A stretch of DNA of 10,498 nucleotides from Synergistaceae bacterium (GTDB lineage Bacteria; Synergistota; Synergistia; Synergistales; Aminobacteriaceae): positions 1 through 10,498 of the forward strand of contig JAAYJB010000070.1 of the NCBI GenBank assembly GCA_012523155.1, read 5' to 3'. The notes beneath the pieces are model-generated. The model worked only from the letters and a program-made list of their open reading frames with translations. It did not search any database and was not told where the DNA came from. Shown in pieces: positions 1-7,479 of this stretch. The translations under genes and the position numbers were made by a program. How positions within the stretch are numbered: position 1 is the stretch's first letter; each line of letters opens with the position of its first letter.

Positions 1-72
1 CTTGGCCTGAAGGTCGGGTCAAAGGCATATGCGGTTGTAAAAGCCGACAGCGTAATGATCGCGGTGGACTAA
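1..72 (+). CDS. C-terminal end of a TOBE/Mop-type (molybdate-binding-like) protein, partial
   Basis: Frame 1 is open from the window edge and gives 23 residues ending ...KADSVMIAVD before a TAA at 70-72. The pattern LGLKVG..AYAVVKA.SVMIAVD is typical of the last strand pair of a TOBE/Mop domain, the small beta-barrel that binds molybdate in molbindins, in ModE and at the C-terminus of ModC-type ABC ATPases. Which of these contexts applies cannot be told, because everything upstream is missing. A strong terminator 30 bases downstream says this is the last gene of its transcript. The family call rests on a short stretch only. Confidence 0.7.
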   Translation, partial: LGLKVGSKAYAVVKADSVMIAVD

Positions 73-102
73 GATACTTTCGCTCTGCCGCCCGTAATAA
101 AG

Positions 103-147
103 AAAAAACACTCAGGTCCTGCGGAAAAAGGGCCTGAGTGTTTTTTT
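103..147. terminator. Bidirectional intrinsic terminator between convergent genes
   Basis: CACTCAGGTCC (109-119) pairs with GGGCCTGAGTG (130-140), an 11-bp stem with one G-U pair, around a 10-base loop. It is followed on the plus strand by seven T (141-147). On the minus strand the A-run at 103-108 supplies six T. It therefore ends both the TOBE-protein transcript coming from the left and the serine hydrolase transcript coming from the right, whose stop codon is at 163-165. Confidence 0.93.
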
Positions 148-162
148 CGATGAAGAAAACTG

Positions 163-2199
163 CTACGGCACAGTTATTTCAAAAATTTCGCCGGGATTCC
201 CTGCGAGGAACAGAAGCGCCCCTCCAGGCACGTTAATGTCTCCGCTGTCGGTAATGCTGTCGTATAATGGTTCCGGCTCCTCCTCGCCGCTGAACACAAT
301 GACCCTGCCCCCGACGGGTTTTTCAAAGGACAGCGTACATTCATCCGGAACTGCAGCCCATTCATTGTCACCTTCGGGGGCTATTGCTACCGTATTTTTC
401 CCCGGGGCAAGCGGAGTAAGGATTTCTTTTCCTGAATAGATGAACTGCATGGCCTTTGCCTGAACATTCCCGTTTTTCATGAAGAGCCGAAATTCACCTT
501 GATCCCGGAATCCTGTCGCTGCAATCGCTGCAAAGTCCGGCGTCTCAATTTTGTTCACTCCGAAAAATTGCACATACCCCGGGAGTTCCCTGTAGAGTGC
601 CGACCGCATCAAAAATACTTCCGAAAGCTGGTCGAAGGCAGACATATTGCGGATCAGCCATAATTTTCCGTCCACATTGACGGACATGCTTCCCGGGTCC
701 TCAACTGGCTCGATCTTTTGAAACACAGGTATGTCCGCTTCGAAACGGGGAATTTTTTCCACCACGAGAAATGTGCCGGAATCGCCGGTAATGAAGTAAT
801 AGGAATTTTTCTTCTCTCGATCGTGGAAAGAACCTCCCGTGTAGACCAGTGAAAGGAGGGGTTTTTCTTCTGCCGGATGTGCTTCCATGCCTTCCTCCGG
901 ACCCTCGGGGAGGGGATGAATATGTAACTCATGTTTCCCTGTATCGAAGGAGAAACGGAATGCTTTTTCCCCGTTCACGTAATAGCCTGCCTTCTGCAGC
1001 AATTCTTCCGGAACGGGCTGCGGCTCCCCTGATTTTTTTACAGGATCCGAAGCCGGCCGGGGAAGCCCTTTATCCTTTAAAAGAGCGTCCATAATGCGGT
1101 AGGTCGCCTCATCTGCGGAAACGTGGCCCGAAAAGATCGCCGCCACCGCCAGACGCTCCCCGGGAAGGATCTGGAGGTTAGTCGAATAGCACATAGTCCC
1201 TCCGCTTTTTCCCACAACCTGGTACCCGTTTGTCCTGTATGCCGGAAGAAGTGCATAATCCCATCCGAACGCTTCAAGAATAGCGTCTCCTTTCAGCAAT
1301 GCGGAAAAGGGTGTGGGCTGCTGTTTCATGATTTCAGCCAGCGAAGGCCCTGAAAGGATGTTTCTGCCCCCGGGGGTGAAGCTGTCACCGAAGCGGCACA
1401 GATCTTCAGGAGTGGATGACAGTCCCCCAGCCCCGAGCACCGTCACAACTTCGGGTGGGTATATTTTCCCTTCATTATCGTAGAATTCGGCTATTTTCCC
1501 CCCGGCAACGCCGATACTCTCCCCGGAATCGTTCATGTCCAGGGGCTTGAATATCCGCTCTGCCACAAAGTCAGCGAACTTTTTGCCGGAGAGACGCTCG
1601 ATGACCATCTCGGCCAGGGTAAAACCGTCGTTGCAGTAAATGCTCATTTCTCCGGGAGCGTGTTTGAGCCTGGCCTCACTTAAGGTTTCAAGAAGAAGGG
1701 CCTGGTGATCGCCGTCTGCCCTGTAGCCGAAACTGAACGTGGACCCGGGCAGGCCGGAGGAATGGTTGAAGAGCATGCGCACCGTTATGTCGCGATACCT
1801 GGGATCCTTCATGGTGAACTCGGGAATGTGCTTCACAACAGGATCATCTATCCGGAGTTTCCCCTCATCAGCGAGCAGCAGAACTCCAACCGCCGCAAAC
1901 ATTTTGCTCGTGGAGCCGATATTGAACCTCGTATCCGTGCCCACTGGAGTGTTTGATGCTCTTTCAGCCGGTCCGAAGCCCTCCGAATAGACAATTTTCC
2001 CTCCGTCCATTACCGCCACCGATGCGGCGTTGCCTCCGCCTGAGATTATCGTCTTCCATATAAACTCTCTCGCGGTTTTCACCGTATCCGGATATTTTGG
2101 CCCATCGCAAGTACCCCGGCTGACCGTGGAGAAAACAAATACAATGACCAAAAGACAAAAAATACACCAGCGCATATACAACGATTTCCTGCTTCCCAT
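163..2199 (-). CDS. Exported serine hydrolase of the class C beta-lactamase/DD-peptidase family with a long C-terminal extension
   Basis: 678 residues. A basic start (MGSRKS) and a hydrophobic stretch at about 11-27 indicate Sec export, either cleaved or kept as an N-terminal anchor. No lipobox is seen. The catalytic domain (about 40-375) has all three active-site motifs of the penicillin-binding-like serine hydrolases: S96-T-S-K99, Y188-C-N190 and K331-S-G333. It probably acts on a peptide, D-amino-acid or ester bond outside the cytoplasm. True beta-lactamase activity is not implied, as most members of this family with extensions are peptidases or esterases. Residues from about 390 to 678 are beta-rich and I do not recognise them. 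The start was set at 2199 because GGGGG (2209-2213) lies 9 bases upstream. An in-frame ATG at 2238 has GGAG only 3 bases away and adds 13 residues before the signal sequence. The gene is monocistronic, divergent from the GTPase-like gene and convergent with the TOBE gene. Confidence 0.87.
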   Translation of the reverse strand: MGSRKSLYMRWCIFCLLVIVFVFSTVSRGTCDGPKYPDTVKTAREFIWKTIISGGGNAASVAVMDGGKIVYSEGFGPAERASNTPVGTDTRFNIGSTSKMFAAVGVLLLADEGKLRIDDPVVKHIPEFTMKDPRYRDITVRMLFNHSSGLPGSTFSFGYRADGDHQALLLETLSEARLKHAPGEMSIYCNDGFTLAEMVIERLSGKKFADFVAERIFKPLDMNDSGESIGVAGGKIAEFYDNEGKIYPPEVVTVLGAGGLSSTPEDLCRFGDSFTPGGRNILSGPSLAEIMKQQPTPFSALLKGDAILEAFGWDYALLPAYRTNGYQVVGKSGGTMCYSTNLQILPGERLAVAAIFSGHVSADEATYRIMDALLKDKGLPRPASDPVKKSGEPQPVPEELLQKAGYYVNGEKAFRFSFDTGKHELHIHPLPEGPEEGMEAHPAEEKPLLSLVYTGGSFHDREKKNSYYFITGDSGTFLVVEKIPRFEADIPVFQKIEPVEDPGSMSVNVDGKLWLIRNMSAFDQLSEVFLMRSALYRELPGYVQFFGVNKIETPDFAAIAATGFRDQGEFRLFMKNGNVQAKAMQFIYSGKEILTPLAPGKNTVAIAPEGDNEWAAVPDECTLSFEKPVGGRVIVFSGEEEPEPLYDSITDSGDINVPGGALLFLAGNPGEIFEITVP

Positions 2200-2208
2200 T
2201 TTGCTGTA

Positions 2209-2213
2209 CCCCC
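2209..2213 (-). promoter_or_regulatory. Ribosome binding site fixing the serine hydrolase start
   Basis: On the minus strand GGGGG lies 9 bases before the ATG at 2197-2199. The alternative upstream ATG at 2236-2238 has GGAG at only 3 bases, so the shorter protein, which also puts the signal sequence near its N-terminus, is preferred. Confidence 0.55.
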
Positions 2214-2289
2214 ATTCCGCACATAATCTTAGGGACATTCGCTCCGAAGAAAAAAACGGAAAAAAAGAGCCACCCCTTTATTATTGGCA

Positions 2290-2318
2290 ATCTTACATGC
2301 TTTCAGTTTTATTCACAA
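2290..2318 (-). promoter_or_regulatory. Candidate promoter for the serine hydrolase gene
   Basis: Reading the minus strand, TTGTGA (2313-2318) and TAAGAT (2290-2295) are separated by exactly 17 bases. Each matches the sigma70 consensus at 4 of 6 positions. Transcription would begin near 2283, leaving a leader of about 80 bases that contains two runs of seven T (A-runs at 2252-2270 on the plus strand). The region is AT-rich, so a chance match is possible. Confidence 0.4.
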
Positions 2319-2489
2319 CGTGCAGTTCAATGAGCATTCTGAGGCATTTATACAAAAACTGCCGTATCACTGAATGATTTCTGAGATCATAAAAATTGTG
2401 GTATTCTTTTCAGATGGAAAGAGTATCATCTATGGTGAAAGGCTCTTTATTTCTTTCTTCTAAATATCATTTTCACGGAGGAGACCAGT

Positions 2490-5462
2490 ATGGAAAAACA
2501 AAAGTACCGGATTGCTGTAATGGGTGCATACGGTGTCGGAAAAACAACCTTTCTGGGATCATACTTCAATCTTGTGATCAACAAGGGAGAAGGAGTTCCC
2601 GTTTCATTGAACACACCTGAGATGGTGGACCAGGTCGCCAGGATCACGGGCACCCTCTTCAAGAAACAGGTGCCGGTGACGGAAAAGGCAATGATCGAAA
2701 ATATGGCCTATTCGATAGAAACCCTCGGCATGGACGTGGAATTCGTCGATGTCGCGTCAAGCGAAAACTTCAAGACTCTTCCCGACCTGAAGTCGGTCAA
2801 CGGCATTCTTTTCTTTCTTTCAGCTGAAGACCTCGTCAAAAATCCCGTAAAAGTAAAAAAGGACAACGAAGTCTTTCAGGAAGCAATAGACTACATCCTT
2901 CAGAACAGTGATTCGAAATGGTACGATTTTCAGAAGTTTCCCCTGTACTGCATTCTTACCAAGTGTGATGCGGTTCCCCAGGTTACTGAAGATGAACTTG
3001 CCGTAAAAACGGCAGATTTTCTGAATGCCGCCAAGGGCGCCTCGGATCTTGCCAGTGAAGAGGATGTCAAGCCTTTTCTTTTTGAAGCAGGAAAAAACCT
3101 CCGCTGCTTCAGGACTGTCTCACTCGGAAAATGGACCGATACGAAGGCGCTCCCGAAGAAGTATGAACCGGAAAATGTCCTGGAACCAATGGAAGATCTT
3201 TATGCGGCCATGGCACGTGTCCCACGGGCAAGAAAAAGGGTGAAACGCGCCGCCTGGGCTGTCGGGGGGCTTCTTATTCTCGCTGTCGGCAGCTCATGGG
3301 GCCTTGACATATACCAGTGGGAAAAAACAAAGGAAGAAGCGAGGAAGCTCGCCTCGGAAGCCAGGTATGAAGATGCTATCAACCATGTAAATCAAGTGGC
3401 GGACAGGAATGACAAGAACGAACTGATATCGGAGATTTACCGGCAGTACGAAAAGGCGAAGTTCGACGGGATCCTGCCGGTCATAAAGGACCTGGACGTA
3501 AATGTCCCACCCGAGGCGCCTCTGGAAGAGTTCCTCGAAGCCTCTAAAAAAGTGGATGAATACCTGAAAAACAACTCATTCAAGCAAGCCAGTGCCGCTA
3601 ATTATGAAAAGGTGAACTCCCTTGCATGGTATTTCGAGGCCGGGAAGAAACTCCTTTCCACGACCCCGGAAGAGACTGGACATGCGGCGGATGCGCTGAA
3701 CAAATGGCTTGAAACCCTGCCGCAGTTGCCTGAACAGTGGAAGGATGTTGCATCGAAGAAAACAAAAGAGATGCTCGAAGCGTGGTTCGATTCTGTCGGC
3801 CCCGAAGCGGAAATTGAAGAAGTAGAGCAGTCCGTTGCCCGTGCCGCAGCTTTTGCCGATCATCCGAACCTGTCAGATGACCTCAAAGCCCTTCTTTCGG
3901 AGAAGCAGGAGTCCTGGAAGAAAGCCATATCCTCAAAATGGATATCAGCAGGAGAAAAAGTGATCGCTGAAGCCTCCGCTCTTTCTCCTGAAGAAGGCCT
4001 GAAAAAACTTTTCGCTTTTTCCGCGGAAAAGGACATTCCGGAGAATATCCTGCAGATGGCTGCAGAAGCGGTGAAATCGGAGTACGCACGGCTTGCGGAT
4101 ACGTACGTAGCTGACAGGGACGCGGGGAAAGACAGGCTCTCGGCGTTGATGGCGGAATTTCCGGAGATGCCCGAAGAACAGAAGCAGAAACTCTTCGCCC
4201 GCATAAAGGAAATTGTTCAGGAGACGGTCGCTTCCATTTCAGATAAAATAACGGCGGCTGACAGCCTTGAAACCCTTGAAAAACACCTTCCCGACCTGGA
4301 ACTTTCATGGGAAGAAGTGCCTGACGGAAAAGCCGGGATCACGAAAAGCTTTGCCGCCTCGCTCACAAGACTCTGGGAAACGGAATCTCAAAAGATCCAT
4401 AAAGAAGCCTCTGCACTGGCATCAAAAAATGAGTTTACGTCGGCGATGGCAATGATCGCTCCTTCATTCAGGGAATTGGCTGCCAGGGTCAGCGATATCG
4501 CGACAAAGGCCGGAATTCCGATGGATCAGACTGACGTGTCGGCCCTTGTGAAGAACGCCGCTCATGAGGTAGTTTCAGCCCTTTCGAAGGAGATCGAAGG
4601 CAGTGAAAGCCTGGAAGCTCTTGCTTCCCATCTTCCTGTTCTTGATCTTTCATGGGAAGAAGTCGCCGAAGGGAAGGCCGGAATTACGAAAAGCTTTGCC
4701 TCCGCCCTTAACAGGCTTTTGCAGGCAGAGGGAGAAAAAATTAAAAAAGAGATCGCGGAACTGGCGGTGAAAAACGAGTTTTCAGCTGCCAGGGACACGA
4801 TAAGCACCGCCTTCGAAAAACTGTTCGCCGACACAGGGGAACTGACAATGAAATCCGGAACAGCCGATGTCGAAGCCGTGATCGCCAAAATGAAGGATCG
4901 GGAACTTCAAAACCTGCAAAACGTCCATTATGAGCAGTGCAGGAAAGATTTTGAGGCCGTCAGGGATACGAAAGACCCTGAAGCTATCGCCTCTGTAATA
5001 TCCAGGCTCAGGGATTTTGCCACTCTCTGGCCTTCCTCGGCAAAAAGCAAAGAAACTGAACAGGTTGCCGTATACATGGAAACAGTAAAGAACGGTGTAA
5101 AAGCAGAGCTTATGATCATCGGAGGGGATTTTTCAGCGGAAGATTCGTTCATGGACTCCCCTGATATGAAAATCCAGCTGAAAAAGGGGAACACCCTGCT
5201 GCTGGAAACGAAAACAGTTGATAACAACGCAAGGCCTTCATTCAATGAAAAATACCCATTCACCTGGGATCTGCAGACCGGGTTTTCATTTGTCGGAATC
5301 GAAACAGCCGGCATGTTCGGTTCCGATGAAGAAGTATTCAAAGTATCTGTAGATGCCGGAGGCCTCTTCGGTTACGAAAAACTGAACGGGACTTTGAAGG
5401 ACAGGGGCAACTCTATTGCAGTGAAACTCGACATTACAGTTCCGGAGTGCCCGTGGAAGTGA
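2490..5462 (+). CDS. GTPase-like P-loop protein with one membrane span, helical repeats and a C2-like C-terminal domain
   Basis: 990 residues; no named family recognised. Residues 6-240 read as a small-GTPase fold. Walker A is G12-AYGVG-K18-T19, and a T157-K-C-D160 sequence fits the guanine-specifying G4 motif. D87-V-A-S90 stands where DxxG is expected, so the G3 glycine is missing. A basic patch (RARKRVKR, 246-253) precedes one hydrophobic span (about 254-272), predicting the GTPase domain in the cytoplasm and the rest outside. Residues 275-868 are strongly helical and charged, with a 115-residue unit repeated in tandem at 576-690 and 691-805. A motif like EK...EA..LA recurs near 278, 489, 635 and 750. 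Residues 870-990 are beta-rich and C2-like. The layout suggests nucleotide-controlled signalling or scaffolding across the membrane; this is inference. The start has GGAGGAG 6 bases upstream. The gene stands alone, divergent from the serine hydrolase and convergent with garR. Confidence 0.88.
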   Translation: MEKQKYRIAVMGAYGVGKTTFLGSYFNLVINKGEGVPVSLNTPEMVDQVARITGTLFKKQVPVTEKAMIENMAYSIETLGMDVEFVDVASSENFKTLPDLKSVNGILFFLSAEDLVKNPVKVKKDNEVFQEAIDYILQNSDSKWYDFQKFPLYCILTKCDAVPQVTEDELAVKTADFLNAAKGASDLASEEDVKPFLFEAGKNLRCFRTVSLGKWTDTKALPKKYEPENVLEPMEDLYAAMARVPRARKRVKRAAWAVGGLLILAVGSSWGLDIYQWEKTKEEARKLASEARYEDAINHVNQVADRNDKNELISEIYRQYEKAKFDGILPVIKDLDVNVPPEAPLEEFLEASKKVDEYLKNNSFKQASAANYEKVNSLAWYFEAGKKLLSTTPEETGHAADALNKWLETLPQLPEQWKDVASKKTKEMLEAWFDSVGPEAEIEEVEQSVARAAAFADHPNLSDDLKALLSEKQESWKKAISSKWISAGEKVIAEASALSPEEGLKKLFAFSAEKDIPENILQMAAEAVKSEYARLADTYVADRDAGKDRLSALMAEFPEMPEEQKQKLFARIKEIVQETVASISDKITAADSLETLEKHLPDLELSWEEVPDGKAGITKSFAASLTRLWETESQKIHKEASALASKNEFTSAMAMIAPSFRELAARVSDIATKAGIPMDQTDVSALVKNAAHEVVSALSKEIEGSESLEALASHLPVLDLSWEEVAEGKAGITKSFASALNRLLQAEGEKIKKEIAELAVKNEFSAARDTISTAFEKLFADTGELTMKSGTADVEAVIAKMKDRELQNLQNVHYEQCRKDFEAVRDTKDPEAIASVISRLRDFATLWPSSAKSKETEQVAVYMETVKNGVKAELMIIGGDFSAEDSFMDSPDMKIQLKKGNTLLLETKTVDNNARPSFNEKYPFTWDLQTGFSFVGIETAGMFGSDEEVFKVSVDAGGLFGYEKLNGTLKDRGNSIAVKLDITVPECPWK
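4215..4904 (+). repeat. Intragenic tandem duplication, two 345-base units (115 residues each)
   Basis: Units 4215-4559 and 4560-4904 align in register with no shift in phase. The best conserved block begins at 4302 and again at 4647, exactly 345 bases apart. At protein level the shared core is LSWEEV..GKAGITKSFA, followed by EF, A and I positions in a predicted helix. The DNA has diverged mainly at third positions while the protein core is kept, which implies an old duplication under protein-level selection. Unit edges are approximate. Confidence 0.9.
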
Positions 5463-5464
5463 TC

Positions 5465-5489
5465 CTGTCCCGATAGGGATAGCTATTTT
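5465..5489 (+). terminator. Small hairpin just after the GTPase-like gene, weak terminator candidate
   Basis: CTGTCCC (5465-5471) pairs with GGGATAG (5476-5482) around a GATA loop, with one G-U pair. The following sequence is CTATTTTA, a poor T-run. It begins 2 bases after the stop codon. It may assist the stronger hairpin at 5508-5536. Confidence 0.35.
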
Positions 5490-5507
5490 AAAAAAGGTAT
5501 ATTACGG

Positions 5508-5538
5508 AGAGGCCGGGGAATTTTTCCCCGGCCTCTTT
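5508..5538. terminator. Strong GC-rich hairpin between convergent genes, running into the garR stop codon
   Basis: AGAGGCCGGGGAA (5508-5520) pairs perfectly with TTCCCCGGCCTCT (5524-5536) around a TTT loop. Three T follow on the plus strand if the last stem base is counted (5536-5538). The T-run is short in both directions, but the stem is very stable. It most likely terminates both the GTPase-like transcript and the garR transcript. The garR stop codon (5537-5539) sits directly beside the stem. Confidence 0.75.
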
Positions 5539-6433
5539 ACTCGCTAATCAGCGAAACATGGTTTTTCTTCTCATACCATTTTGCGATTCCCCCATGGTCA
5601 ATATCGGAAAAACCATCCTTGAGCAGTTCTTCCATCATCTCCATGACAAGGCTTGTCAGAGGCAGAGATGCATCGAATTCACTTCCGGCCTTCAGCACGT
5701 TTTTGAAGTCTTTTACGTGAAACACAAGTTTTCCTCCGGGAGTATAATCCCCGTTGAACATGCGTGGGGCCTTGTCCGTCATGCACTGGCTCCCTGCCAG
5801 CCCTCCGCTTATAGCCTCAAAAATTCTCCGGGGATCGACTCCGGCTTTTTTGCCGAGGCACATGGATTCCGCCACAACGGCTATATTTACCGCAACGATC
5901 ACCTGGTTGGCAAGCTTGGCGATCTGTCCCGCCCCGGAACCTCCTATGTAAGTGATTTGCCTGCCCATGGCACTGAAAATGGGGAGGCATCGTTCAAAGA
6001 CCTCCCTGTCGCCTCCGACCATGATGGAGAGTGTTCCGTTTTCCGCTTTTTCCTGCCCGCCGCTCACTGGTGCATCCAGCATGGATACCCCTTTTTCAGC
6101 CAGTTTTTCCGCAGCCTCCTTCGCAGATGCGGGATCGATGGAGCTCATATCGATATACACCTGGCCGGAACGGACGGCTCCGAATATGCCCTTTGTTCCG
6201 AAGACAACTTCTTTAACCTCCGGTGAATCGGGAAGCATAGTTATAATGATGTCACAAAGTCGGGCCACATCTTCAGGAGTCTGGACAACGGCAGCTTTCC
6301 TCGATGCGAAAAACTGCCTCGTCTCATCCCTGCTGCTGCGGACTACAAGAGGGTAGCCGGCGGCGAGCAGGTTTGCAGCCATTCGTTTTCCCATTATTCC
6401 AAGGCCTATGAACCCTATGCGCTCTTTCTCCAT
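5537..6433 (-). CDS. garR: 2-hydroxy-3-oxopropionate (tartronate semialdehyde) reductase, 3-hydroxyisobutyrate dehydrogenase family
   Basis: 298 residues, the usual length. It catalyses NAD(P)H-dependent reduction of tartronate semialdehyde to glycerate, or a related beta-hydroxyacid oxidation, in the cytoplasm. Visible motifs are the Rossmann dinucleotide site G7-FIG-L-G12-IM-G15, the substrate loop D120-APVSGG-126, and the helix with catalytic K173 and N176 in KLANQ. Many positions agree with enterobacterial GarR as I recall it (CDIIITMLP, GGLAGS, DHGG..KWYEK near the end), which favours GarR over 3-hydroxyisobutyrate dehydrogenase; substrate is not certain from sequence. AAGGCGG (6440-6446) is 6 bases before the ATG. 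It lies 95 bases downstream of porB on the same strand with a hairpin between and no clear promoter of its own. Readthrough from the por operon is therefore plausible. Confidence 0.88.
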   Translation of the reverse strand: MEKERIGFIGLGIMGKRMAANLLAAGYPLVVRSSRDETRQFFASRKAAVVQTPEDVARLCDIIITMLPDSPEVKEVVFGTKGIFGAVRSGQVYIDMSSIDPASAKEAAEKLAEKGVSMLDAPVSGGQEKAENGTLSIMVGGDREVFERCLPIFSAMGRQITYIGGSGAGQIAKLANQVIVAVNIAVVAESMCLGKKAGVDPRRIFEAISGGLAGSQCMTDKAPRMFNGDYTPGGKLVFHVKDFKNVLKAGSEFDASLPLTSLVMEMMEELLKDGFSDIDHGGIAKWYEKKNHVSLISE

Positions 6434-6465
6434 GAGATGCCGCCTTTCTTCCAGGAGTCAGGGAT

Positions 6466-6498
6466 AAAAGGAACCGCAGTCTGAATAACTGCGGTTCC
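6466..6498 (-). terminator. Hairpin between porB and garR, terminator or attenuator of the por operon
   Basis: GGAACCGCAGT (6470-6480) pairs perfectly over 11 bp with ACTGCGGTTCC (6488-6498) around a 7-base loop. Reading the minus strand it is followed by only four T (6466-6469) and then ATCCC. It lies 30 bases after the porB stop. The short T-run suggests incomplete termination, which would let some transcripts continue into garR. Confidence 0.7.
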
Positions 6499-6528
6499 CC
6501 TGAATACACTATTTTATCCTTTACCTGC

Positions 6529-7473
6529 CTAATCCGCCGGATCCCATGTTTCTCCGCACCTGTCCAGCAGTTCCTGCCATTCGAATTCGATATCCGCCTG
6601 CGCCTGCTCAAGCAGCGCTTTTGATGTATCCCCCTTGAAGAGATGTCGGTAACGTGCCTGGGGTTTCAAAAATTCCTCTATTGGCACCCGTTTCTTTGGC
6701 TTGTAGGTTATCTTCCATTTGCCGTTTTCCACTTCGTACACCGGCCAAAAACGCGTGTCGGCTGCCAGTCTGCAGATCTCGTGCTGCAGGGCCGGGTCAA
6801 TTCCCCAGAAAAGGACACAGGGGACGAGGATATTCACGAAAGCCGGTCCGGGGGTTTCCACTGCCTTCTTCACCTTCTCCGCTACGTCCGTGGCGTTGAA
6901 AAGTGTTGTCTGGGCAACATAGGGGATATGGTGGGCCTCGACGATGGCCGTGAGGTCTTTTGCCCTCTGAAGTTTCCCGGGGATCACGGTTCCCGCAGGG
7001 GAAGTGGTCGCGTTTGCCCTCCTGGGCGTCGCGCTGCTCCTCTGGGCGCCGGTATTCATATACCCCTGGTTGTTGTAGCAGATATAGGTAAAATCATGGC
7101 CCCGCTCGAGCGCTCCTGAAAGGGACTGAAGACCGATGTCATATGTTCCTCCGTCGCCGCCGAAGGTGACGAACTTGATATCCTTGTCGATCTTTCCGCG
7201 CTTCTTCAAGGCAATGTAAGCTGCTTCCACTCCTGAAACACCAGCTCCCGCGTTCTCGAAGGCGGTATGGATCCACGGCACCCTCCATGCGCTGAAGGGA
7301 TACACCGTAGTGGAAACTTCGAGGCACCCTGTCGCGTTCACCACAACAAGAGGGGAGTCGATTCCCATGAGTCCCTGGTGAACTGCCGTCGGCGCGCCGC
7401 ATCCAGGGCAGAGCCTGTGCCCGCCGCTCAGGGGGCTGATCTTTTCAGTATAATCTTTCAGTCTTATGGCCAT
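6529..7473 (-). CDS. porB: Pyruvate/2-ketoisovalerate:ferredoxin oxidoreductase, beta subunit
   Basis: 314 residues, normal for PorB/VorB. This subunit binds thiamine pyrophosphate and a [4Fe-4S] cluster and is the catalytic partner of PorA. The TPP motif runs from G106-D-G108 to N134-N135 (GDGGTYDIGLQ ... CYNNQGYMNTG). Four cysteines fit the cluster: C22 and C25 in CPGCG, C50 in ATGCLE and C219 in LVPCVLF. The start is set at the ATG of 7471-7473. It is preceded 6 bases upstream by AGGGGGTG (7480-7487), which matches the anti-Shine-Dalgarno sequence with one G-U pair. A GTG at 7480-7482 would extend the frame by three codons but is itself part of that binding site. The gap to porA is 12 bases. 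Sequence alone does not separate pyruvate from branched-chain specificity. Confidence 0.93.
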   Translation of the reverse strand: MAIRLKDYTEKISPLSGGHRLCPGCGAPTAVHQGLMGIDSPLVVVNATGCLEVSTTVYPFSAWRVPWIHTAFENAGAGVSGVEAAYIALKKRGKIDKDIKFVTFGGDGGTYDIGLQSLSGALERGHDFTYICYNNQGYMNTGAQRSSATPRRANATTSPAGTVIPGKLQRAKDLTAIVEAHHIPYVAQTTLFNATDVAEKVKKAVETPGPAFVNILVPCVLFWGIDPALQHEICRLAADTRFWPVYEVENGKWKITYKPKKRVPIEEFLKPQARYRHLFKGDTSKALLEQAQADIEFEWQELLDRCGETWDPAD

Positions 7474-7479
7474 TGAGTA

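Larger units (their letters stand above)
2200..2489. other. Divergent intergenic region
   Basis: 290 bases between two divergent genes, AT-rich relative to the coding sequence, with no credible coding frame or RNA gene. It must hold promoters for both sides. A candidate for the minus strand is listed separately. For the plus-strand gene I found no pair of hexamers worth calling; TATTCT at 2402-2407 is the best -10-like sequence but has no good -35. The plus-strand ribosome binding site GGAGGAG at 2477-2483 is 6 bases from the ATG at 2490. Confidence 0.6.

Noticed and set aside
1364..1376. Palindromic CCCCCGGGGG inside the serine hydrolase gene
   Set aside because: It falls in a Pro/Gly-coding stretch of an intact gene, has no T-run, and is explained by codon content.
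2379..2407. Promoter for the GTPase-like gene using TTCTGA and TATTCT
   Set aside because: The -35 half matches the consensus poorly; in AT-rich sequence this is expected by chance.
5558..6226. 222-codon plus-strand frame opposite garR
   Set aside because: It lies wholly antisense to a gene with clear family motifs, and its protein has no recognisable pattern.
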